A program made the position numbers and the translations under genes. From NCBI GenBank assembly GCA_023390675.1, contig JAEWCK010000343.1, positions 1 to 13,541 of the forward strand: 13,541 nucleotides of DNA, read 5' to 3'. The DNA is from Pseudomonadota bacterium. Lineage in GTDB: Bacteria; Pseudomonadota; Alphaproteobacteria; Sphingomonadales; Sphingomonadaceae. Positions 6,412 through 13,541 of this stretch are shown here, one piece after another (within the stretch, counting starts at the first letter, position 1; the number at the start of each line of letters is the position of its first letter). Under the pieces are notes generated by a model. The model did not search any database, was not told where the DNA came from, and saw only the letters and a program-made list of their open reading frames with translations.

Positions 6412-6666
6412 TCAGCCCGCCTGTTCGGCCAGCACGGTCAGTCCGCGCGCGTTGACTTCGGCGAAGCCGCCCTCGATGCGGATCGTCTCGGGAGTCGATG
6501 CGCCCGACTTGTAGATCTCCAGATTGCCGTCGCGGATCGTGCTCATCAGCGGCGCATGGCCCTCGAGCACGCCGAAATCGCCCTCGGTGCCGGGGACGAC
6601 GACCATGTGCACTTCCTCCGAACGGAGGAGCTTTTCGGGGGTCACGAGTTCGAAGTGCAAGGGCAT
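6412..6666 (-). CDS. atpC: F1 ATP synthase epsilon subunit, short form
   Basis: An 84-residue epsilon subunit, part of the central stalk linking gamma to the c-ring. The start is ATG 6666 (M-P-L-H-F-E-L-V-T-P-E-K-L-L), one base after the stop of the preceding gene. Residues 1-82 cover the N-terminal beta-sandwich: V-V-V-P-G-T-E-G-D-F-G-V-L-E-G-H-A-P-L at 22-40 is diagnostic, and G-G-F-A-E-V near 66-71 is the closing strand. The C-terminal two-helix domain that inhibits ATP hydrolysis in E. coli (139 residues in total) is absent. The in-frame extension above 6666 is out-of-frame exported-gene sequence and is rejected. No strong ribosome site precedes the start, so translation probably depends on coupling to the upstream gene. 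TGA at 6412-6414 abuts the convergent protease stop. Confidence 0.93.
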   Translation of the reverse strand: MPLHFELVTPEKLLRSEEVHMVVVPGTEGDFGVLEGHAPLMSTIRDGNLEIYKSGASTPETIRIEGGFAEVNARGLTVLAEQAG

Positions 6667-6667
6667 T

Positions 6668-7195
6668 CTATTGGTCCATCGCGAAGAGCTGGGCGCTGAC
6701 GATCGGCGTCGCGCCACCGGCCTGGATAAGCTGCACGTAGAGGAACTGCCCCTCCACCGGCGCCTTGAAGGTCTCGACCGTGACGCCGGGCACCGTCGGT
6801 ACCTTGGCGTCGGTCGCGGGTTTGAAGTCCAGCCCCATATATTCCATGTTGGTATGGAGCATCTTGAGCGCGGCGTCGCGCTTGTCGCCCGCAACGACCA
6901 CGCTGCACGTCTTCTCGGGGGCGCCGCCGAAGCTCAGCTCGCCGTCGGCGCGCCTGGCCGAGACGACCTGCAGCTCGCCGAAGCGGGCATTCGCCTGCTT
7001 CTCCACCGTGTCGCCGAAGCCGAGCGCGGTCAGCTGCGGATTGCCGGTCAGCGGGAACTGGCCGGCGAGGAACAGCGGGCAGAAGCCGTAGGCGAGATCG
7101 GCCGCGGCCTCCTCGATCGGCTTGGCCGCATCCTGCGCCGACGCGGCTGCGGGAAGCAGCAGCGCGGCGGCGGTCAGGAAGATGCGGCCGATCAC
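6668..7195 (-). CDS. Exported protein of unknown function inside the F1 operon (between atpD and atpC)
   Basis: A 175-residue protein from GTG 7195 to TAG 6668-6670. Residues 1-20 form a clear signal peptide (basic start, Leu/Ala core, A-A-S-A before Gln21), so the mature protein should be periplasmic. It contains two cysteines (Cys39 in G-F-C-P-L-F and Cys97 in K-T-C-S-V-V) that could form a disulfide. The rest looks like a small alpha/beta domain ending in V-E-G-Q-F-L-Y-V-Q-L-I-Q and a C-terminal F-A-M-D-Q. I do not recognise a family. The GTG lies 2 bp after the atpD stop, and its ribosome site GAGGAA (7204-7209) is inside the end of atpD. Its stop is 1 bp before atpC. It is therefore translated from the F1 mRNA, but its product should not stay in the compartment of F1. 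Confidence 0.8.
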   Translation of the reverse strand: MIGRIFLTAAALLLPAAASAQDAAKPIEEAAADLAYGFCPLFLAGQFPLTGNPQLTALGFGDTVEKQANARFGELQVVSARRADGELSFGGAPEKTCSVVVAGDKRDAALKMLHTNMEYMGLDFKPATDAKVPTVPGVTVETFKAPVEGQFLYVQLIQAGGATPIVSAQLFAMDQ

Positions 7196-7197
7196 GA

Positions 7198-8721
<1,524 letters not shown>

Positions 8722-8725
8722 CTTG

Positions 8726-9319
8726 CTATCCTTGGGTCTTGCTGTTGGCGGGGGCACTAGCCCCGGTGCGGGTGAAAGTCACGGTCAGGTGGTCGACGCC
8801 CCTCGCGTCGGCGGCCCTGGCGATCTCGTAGGGCGCGCCGGCGAGGTCGCCCTTGGCGGGCGTGCCCGTGGTCATCGCGGCCATGATCGGCTTTGCGTCG
8901 ATCTTCGACTGGAAGACGAAGTCGCGCACCAGATTGGCGAAGCGCTCGCGCGCCTTCGCGTCGACCTCGGGGTCGCTCAGCGTCAGGTCAAAGGCGAAGG
9001 CGTCGATCGTCCCGGCCGCCTTGCCGCTCGCCGTGTAGGCGACCTGGTTGGGCGCCCTGGCGAAGCTGTTCGAGATCGTCACCGGGCCGCCCTTCGATTC
9101 GAACCCCCCGGCAGCGGCGGCATAATCGGTCGGATGGAGCCCGAGCTGGTTGGCGGCGCCGTGCGCCACGTCGGGCTGGAACATGCGGTCCCAGCCCTTC
9201 AACCTGTCGACCTGCGTCGCACGCGCGGCTTCCTGCTCGTGCACGCTCGGCCCCTTGGGCGCGGCATTGCAGCCGGCGAGCGCCAGCGTAGCGAGAAGGA
9301 AGGGCGCGGGCGCGCGCAT
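8726..9319 (-). CDS. Lipoprotein of unknown function inside the F1 operon (between atpG and atpD)
   Basis: A 197-residue protein with a lipoprotein signal: hydrophobic residues about 6-15 followed by L-A-G-C, with Cys17 as the lipidation site. It should be anchored in the inner or outer membrane facing the periplasm. The residue after Cys17 is Asn, not Asp, so the usual inner-membrane retention signal is not seen. The mature part has no recognised domain; it contains an acidic/basic amphipathic stretch around 118-140 and a C-terminal V-D-H-L-T-V-T-F-T strand. ATG 9319 overlaps the atpG stop by one base (TGATG). A GTG one codon earlier would overlap by four, and either start works. No strong ribosome site is seen, so coupling to atpG is likely. 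The stop is 4 bp before atpD. I do not recognise the family. Confidence 0.8.
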   Translation of the reverse strand: MRAPAPFLLATLALAGCNAAPKGPSVHEQEAARATQVDRLKGWDRMFQPDVAHGAANQLGLHPTDYAAAAGGFESKGGPVTISNSFARAPNQVAYTASGKAAGTIDAFAFDLTLSDPEVDAKARERFANLVRDFVFQSKIDAKPIMAAMTTGTPAKGDLAGAPYEIARAADARGVDHLTVTFTRTGASAPANSKTQG

Positions 9320-10203
9320 CACAGCGCTTCGGCGCCCGAGATGATCTCGACCAGCTCGGTCGTGATCGCGGCCTGGCGCGCGCGGTTGTACTGGATCGAC
9401 AGGCGCTTGATCAGGTCGCCGGCGTTGCGCGTGGCATTGTCCATCGCAGTCATCTTCGATCCCTGCTCGGACGCGGCGTTCTCGCGCATCGCGCGGAAGA
9501 TCTGGATCGCGACGTTGCGCGGCAGCAGATCCGCGAGGATCGCTTCCTCGTCGGGCTCGTAGGTGACCGCCGCGCCGGCCGAGCCGACATCGCCGGTGCC
9601 CCCCGCGGGGACCGCGACGGGGATGATCTGCTGCGCGGTCGGCTCCTGCGTCAGCACCGACTTGAAGTTCGAATAGAAGAGCGTCGCGACGTCATATTCG
9701 CCCGCCTCGAAGCGCGCGATCAGGTCGTCGGCCCAGGCGCGCGCCTCGGCGAAGCCCAATTTGCCGAGATCGCCCGGCTCGTGCCCGTGCACCATGTTGC
9801 TGCGGAACTGGCGGTTGAGCACCGCGCGGCCCTTGCGGCCGATCGTGTAGATCTTGACTGTCTTGCCGGCAGCGAGAAGGTCCTGCGCATGGCGACGCGC
9901 GAGGCGGGCGATGTTGGTGTTGAACGCGCCCGCGAGGCCCTTGTCCGAGGTCGCGACCACCAGCAGATGGACCTGGTCCTTGCCGGTGCCGGCGAGCAGC
10001 CGGGGCGAGGATTCGCTCACCGTCACCTTGCTGGCGAGGCTCGCGACCACGGCTTCCAGCCGCTGGGCATAGGGGCGCCCGGCCTCCGCCGCCTCCTGCG
10101 CGCGGCGCAGCTTCGCGGCGGCGACCATCTTCATCGCCTTGGTGATCTTCTGGGTCGACTTGACCGACCCGATCCGGATTTTGAGCGCCTTGAGGCTCGC
10201 CAT
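9319..10203 (-). CDS. atpG: F1 ATP synthase gamma subunit
   Basis: A 294-residue gamma subunit, the rotating central shaft whose long N- and C-terminal helices fill the alpha3beta3 cavity. The N-terminus has the diagnostic L-K-x-L-K-x-R-I-x-S-V-K-S-T-Q-K-I-T-K-A-M-K-M-V-A-A-A-K-L pattern. The C-terminus ends in M-T-A-M-D-N-A-T-R-N-A-G-D-L-I, then Y-N-R-A-R-Q-A-A-I-T-T-E-L and an E-I-I-S-G-A close. A central Rossmann-like domain includes the S-D-K-G-L-A-G-A-F-N-T strand. ATG 10203 follows an AGGTAGGAAA ribosome region. Upstream, a 98-bp gap to atpA holds a large palindromic repeat, the only sizeable break in the operon. TGA 9319-9321 overlaps the start of the lipoprotein gene. The length is normal for Alphaproteobacteria. 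Confidence 0.98.
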   Translation of the reverse strand: MASLKALKIRIGSVKSTQKITKAMKMVAAAKLRRAQEAAEAGRPYAQRLEAVVASLASKVTVSESSPRLLAGTGKDQVHLLVVATSDKGLAGAFNTNIARLARRHAQDLLAAGKTVKIYTIGRKGRAVLNRQFRSNMVHGHEPGDLGKLGFAEARAWADDLIARFEAGEYDVATLFYSNFKSVLTQEPTAQQIIPVAVPAGGTGDVGSAGAAVTYEPDEEAILADLLPRNVAIQIFRAMRENAASEQGSKMTAMDNATRNAGDLIKRLSIQYNRARQAAITTELVEIISGAEAL

Positions 10204-10216
10204 TCTTTCCTACCTC

Positions 10217-10295
10217 GTCATCCCGGCGAAAGCCGGGATCTCGTGCCACAGGCCGCGCGCCGGCGGCCTGAGACCCCGGCTTTCGCCGGGGTGAC
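10217..10295. repeat. Composite palindromic repeat (REP-like) between atpA and atpG
   Basis: Outer arms at 10217-10242 and 10270-10295 are inverted copies of each other with 24 of 26 bases matching. Each arm is itself a hairpin: CCCGGC-GAAA-GCCGGG on the left, and the matching CCGGC-TTTC-GCCGG on the right. Between them CAGGCCGC (10249-10256) pairs with GCGGCCTG (10263-10270) around a 6-base loop. The arm core is of the kind seen scattered through many alphaproteobacterial genomes, as I recall, so this is probably a mobile-like interspersed repeat. In the atp mRNA it could form either one long hairpin or three small ones, a possible RNA-processing or stability site between alpha and gamma. 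Confidence 0.8.
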
Positions 10296-10301
10296 GGTCA
10301 A

Positions 10302-11831
<1,530 letters not shown>

Positions 11832-11842
11832 CGTGGTTGCCT

Positions 11843-12397
11843 TCAGCCTTTCATCGCGTGCGCGAGGGAATTGAGACGGGTCTTGATCGAGGAATCGATC
11901 ATCTGGCTGCCGATCTTCACGACCAGCCCGCCAAGGAGCGTGGGATCGACCGACAGGTCGATCGAGACGTCGCGGCCGATGCGGGTGCGCAGCTGCTGCT
12001 TGAGCGCGTCGACCTGATCGGTGGTGAGGGGGTGCGCCGAAGTGACCTGCGCCGTCGTCTCGCCGCGATGCGCGGCGGCGAGCTGGCGGAACGCGCGGAT
12101 GACCTGCGGCAGCTGACCCAGCCGGCGGTTCTGCGCGAGCACGCCGAGGAAATTGGCGGTGGTGCCGTCGAGCTTGAGGCTCTTCGCGGTAGCGGCGACG
12201 GCCTTTTCGGCGTCGCTGCGCGAGATCAGCGGGCTGGCGGTCAGCGCGCGGAAATCGTCCGATTCGGCGAGCGCCTGCGAGACGGCGGCGAGGCTGGCCT
12301 CGACCTGGGGCAGCGTCTTCGAATCGCGTGCGAGCTCGAACAGGGCGGTTGCGTAGCGTCCGCTTAGGCTAGCCTGGATACCGGCGGAATTCTCCAC
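11843..12397 (-). CDS. atpH: F1 ATP synthase delta subunit (OSCP-type)
   Basis: A 184-residue delta subunit that joins the F1 head to the peripheral stalk. The N-terminal helical domain has S-L-S-G-R-Y-A-T-A-L-F-E-L-A at about residues 9-22. The C-terminal part carries V-T-S-A-H-P-L-T near 123-130 and the closing D-P-T-L-L-G-G-L-V-V-K-I-G-S-Q-M-I-D-S-S motif typical of OSCP/delta. The start is taken as GTG 12397 (V-E-N-S-A-G-I-Q), with AGAGGAA about 10 nt upstream. The frame is open to 12511, but that part is Arg/Pro-rich, runs through the leader hairpin and lacks a ribosome site. It is the first gene of the F1 operon; a candidate promoter lies 87-114 bp upstream. Confidence 0.95.
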   Translation of the reverse strand: MENSAGIQASLSGRYATALFELARDSKTLPQVEASLAAVSQALAESDDFRALTASPLISRSDAEKAVAATAKSLKLDGTTANFLGVLAQNRRLGQLPQVIRAFRQLAAAHRGETTAQVTSAHPLTTDQVDALKQQLRTRIGRDVSIDLSVDPTLLGGLVVKIGSQMIDSSIKTRLNSLAHAMKG

Positions 12398-12434
12398 GCG
12401 ACGGGGTTCCTCTTGGAGGGTTCGGGTTTTGCGT

Positions 12435-12474
12435 CCCATGCGAAACGGGGGCCGAACGCGCGGCCCCCTATGGG
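12435..12474 (-). promoter_or_regulatory. Hairpin in the 5' leader of the atp operon
   Basis: GGGGGCCG (12447-12454) pairs perfectly with CGGCCCCC (12461-12468) around a six-base loop, and outer arms CCCAT (12435-12439) and ATGGG (12470-12474) extend the dyad asymmetrically. Read on the minus strand the stem is followed by GTTT but no real T-run, so it is a poor intrinsic terminator. It lies between the candidate promoter and atpH, close to the predicted 5' end of the mRNA. It may protect the transcript or act as a weak attenuator; which one is not decided by sequence. Confidence 0.5.
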
Positions 12475-12483
12475 TCGCGGCGC

Positions 12484-12511
12484 GGTTAGCATCGCAGGTC
12501 AGGGGATGCAA
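12484..12511 (-). promoter_or_regulatory. Candidate sigma-70 promoter of the atp operon
   Basis: On the minus strand TTGCAT (12506-12511) and CTAACC (12484-12489) are 16 bp apart, a plausible -35/-10 pair for a housekeeping alphaproteobacterial promoter whose -10 deviates from TATAAT. Transcription would begin near 12477, giving a leader of about 80 nt that starts with the hairpin. It is the best pair I found in the 206-bp divergent gap, but it is a weak match. Confidence 0.35.
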
Positions 12512-12552
12512 CCCGACTCCGGAAACATGCGCGGACCTGGGGTGCGCCGGAA

Positions 12553-12570
12553 CGTTTCATATGGTAAACG
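12553..12570. promoter_or_regulatory. Short dyad upstream of the TPR-protein gene
   Basis: CGTTT (12553-12557) and AAACG (12566-12570) flank an AT-rich core containing CATATG, the most AT-rich spot in this divergent gap. The TATGGT inside could serve as a -10 for the plus-strand gene at 12604, and the dyad as an operator. No convincing -35 is present and the arms are short. Confidence 0.25.
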
Positions 12571-12603
12571 ACCGGGAAGGGCATTCACGACAGGGGGAGC
12601 GTC

Positions 12604-13509
12604 ATGAAGAAGCGCATCTGGATAGCGGCGGGCATTGCTGTGGCGGCGGCGGGGATCGCCCGCGCCGAAGTGCTCGAGATCACCGGCGAGTTCGCCGCGC
12701 CCAATCGCGAGGCGAGCCTGCTCCATTCGATCTCGATCGATCGCATGTCGGGACAAGACGGGCCGGCGCTCGGCCGCGCGATCGAGCAGGGGCTGAACGG
12801 CACCCATTTCGAGCTGCTCGGCGGCCGCACCGGGCGCGATGCGGCGGAGGGCTCGCTCTCGGGCGGCGTCACCAGCGGCGTCGACGAATCGTCCTACACG
12901 CGCACCGAGAAGAAGTGCACGACCAAGGACGACAAGGGGAAGTGCACCAAGGAGGAGAATGTCGAGGTCCGCTGCCGCAAGCGCGTGATCAACGTCAATG
13001 TCGACCTGCGCATGGTGCGCAACAGCGACGGACGGATCGTCTATTCGGCCTCGAAGCCGTGGCGCAACGAGAGCAGCTGGTGCGGCAACGAACGGCCCTC
13101 GGCGACCGTCGAGGACATGATCGCCGGCGCCGTCCGTGATCTTGGCTATTCCGTGCGCGGCGACATCGCGCCCCGCGTCGAGACCTACAAGATCCGCGTG
13201 CGCGAGAGCGACAAGGGCATGTCGAAGGATCAGGGCAAGCGCTTCAAGGATCTCGTCAAATTGACCAAGCGCGACGCGCGCGGCGCGTGCACCGGTTGGG
13301 CGGCGATGCGCGCCGAGCTGCCGGGCCATCCCTCGCTACTGTTCAACCTCGGCCTCTGCGCGGAGCAATCGGGCAAATATGAGGAGGCGCTGGCGCTCTA
13401 TCAGGACGCCGCCCGCGCGGGCGCGCGCGAGGGCGAGGAAGGCTATGGCCGCGTCCAGCAGCTCATCGCCGGCCGCGAGGACGCAAGGGAGCGCGCGCGC
13501 CGCAACTGA
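12604..13509 (+). CDS. Exported cysteine-containing protein with a C-terminal TPR-like repeat
   Basis: A 301-residue protein from ATG 12604, with AGGGGGAG at 12592-12599, to TGA 13507-13509. Residues 1-21 are a signal peptide (K-K-R, Ala-rich core, A-R-A before Glu22). Residues about 22-75 look like an alpha/beta domain. A Lys-rich stretch follows with Cys105, Cys114 and Cys124 (spaced 8 and 9 residues), then Cys160, which could form disulfides or bind metal. Residues about 241-275 (H-P-S-L-L-F-N-L-G-L, then G-K-Y-E-E-A-L-A-L-Y) match one tetratricopeptide repeat, usually a protein-contact module. The C-terminus is Arg/Glu-rich. I do not recognise the family as a whole. It is divergent from atpH and probably has its own promoter; nothing ties it to ATP synthase beyond position. 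Confidence 0.75.
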   Translation: MKKRIWIAAGIAVAAAGIARAEVLEITGEFAAPNREASLLHSISIDRMSGQDGPALGRAIEQGLNGTHFELLGGRTGRDAAEGSLSGGVTSGVDESSYTRTEKKCTTKDDKGKCTKEENVEVRCRKRVINVNVDLRMVRNSDGRIVYSASKPWRNESSWCGNERPSATVEDMIAGAVRDLGYSVRGDIAPRVETYKIRVRESDKGMSKDQGKRFKDLVKLTKRDARGACTGWAAMRAELPGHPSLLFNLGLCAEQSGKYEEALALYQDAARAGAREGEEGYGRVQQLIAGREDARERARRN

Positions 13510-13517
13510 CGGCAGGC

Positions 13518-13541
13518 TCCCCTCCCTGGAAGGGGAGGGGA
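13518..13541. terminator. Hairpin repeat after the TPR-protein gene
   Basis: TCCCCTCCC (13518-13526) and GGGAGGGGA (13533-13541) pair perfectly over 9 bp around a six-base loop, 8 bp after the stop codon. The stem may continue past the window edge, so the presence of a T-run cannot be judged. Similar CCCTCCC/GGGAGGG palindromes occur as interspersed repeats in sphingomonad-like genomes, from memory, so it may be a repeat that also ends transcription. Confidence 0.5.

Noticed and set aside
5508..6455. Plus-strand 315-codon open frame in another frame over the second protease
   Set aside because: Arg-rich shadow of the frame with a signal peptide, ribosome site and D-T-G motifs.
6667..6894. 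N-terminal extension of AtpC
   Set aside because: It is an out-of-frame reading of the exported-protein gene and unlike any epsilon subunit; the M-P-L-H-F start at 6666 matches the family.
12447..12468. Intrinsic terminator on the minus strand
   Set aside because: The stem is good but lacks a T-run, and no minus-strand gene lies between it and the divergent plus-strand gene, so it was recorded as a leader hairpin.
12398..12511. N-terminal extension of AtpH
   Set aside because: It runs through the leader hairpin, is Arg/Pro-rich, has no ribosome site, and delta subunits normally begin near the G-I-Q-A-S-L-S-G-R-Y segment.

Overview
The window is GC-rich, densely packed DNA that looks like a sphingomonad chromosome (Alphaproteobacteria, Sphingomonadales). 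The signs are an F1 ATP synthase operon in the order atpH-atpA-atpG-atpD-atpC with no F0 genes beside it, a very short epsilon subunit, an AtpD with an alanine/lysine-rich N-terminal tail, a CpaF pilus ATPase, several retropepsin-like periplasmic proteases, and a GC-rich palindromic repeat of the kind scattered through these genomes. The genus is inferred from gene content and style; no search was run.

Layout. 1-153 (+): the C-terminal end of a YdeI/OmpD-associated-type protein. 158-1213 (-): a soluble chemoreceptor-like protein with the MCP signalling tip at its N-terminus and a Cache-like sensor behind it. 1259-1447 (+): a 62-residue two-helix membrane protein, tail to tail with a minus-strand pair made of cpaF (4168-2606) and a secreted double-lobed aspartic protease with a PDZ domain (2586-1444). 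4242-4949 (-): an AraC-family regulator, divergent from 5043-5483 (+), a small DUF6265-type exported protein. 5548-6411 (+): a second double-lobed retropepsin-like protein behind a strong candidate operator.

The right half (12397 down to 6412, minus strand) is the F1 operon. From a divergent intergenic region holding a candidate promoter and a 5'-leader hairpin it reads atpH (delta), atpA (alpha), a 79-bp palindromic repeat, atpG (gamma), a lipoprotein gene, atpD (beta), an exported-protein gene and atpC (epsilon). From atpG onward the genes are joined by overlaps or gaps of 1-4 bp. The two exported-protein genes therefore appear translationally coupled to F1 subunit genes although their products should leave the cytoplasm. 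This is the least ordinary feature of the window and the best candidate for something undescribed. 12604-13509 (+) is an exported cysteine-containing protein with a probable TPR, divergent from the atp operon and followed by a hairpin repeat at the window edge.

Spacing is tight throughout: three convergent gene pairs meet with overlapping, abutting or nearly abutting stop codons and no room for terminators. No tRNA, rRNA, CRISPR, transposase or phage gene was seen. No gene-free stretch exceeds about 210 bp.
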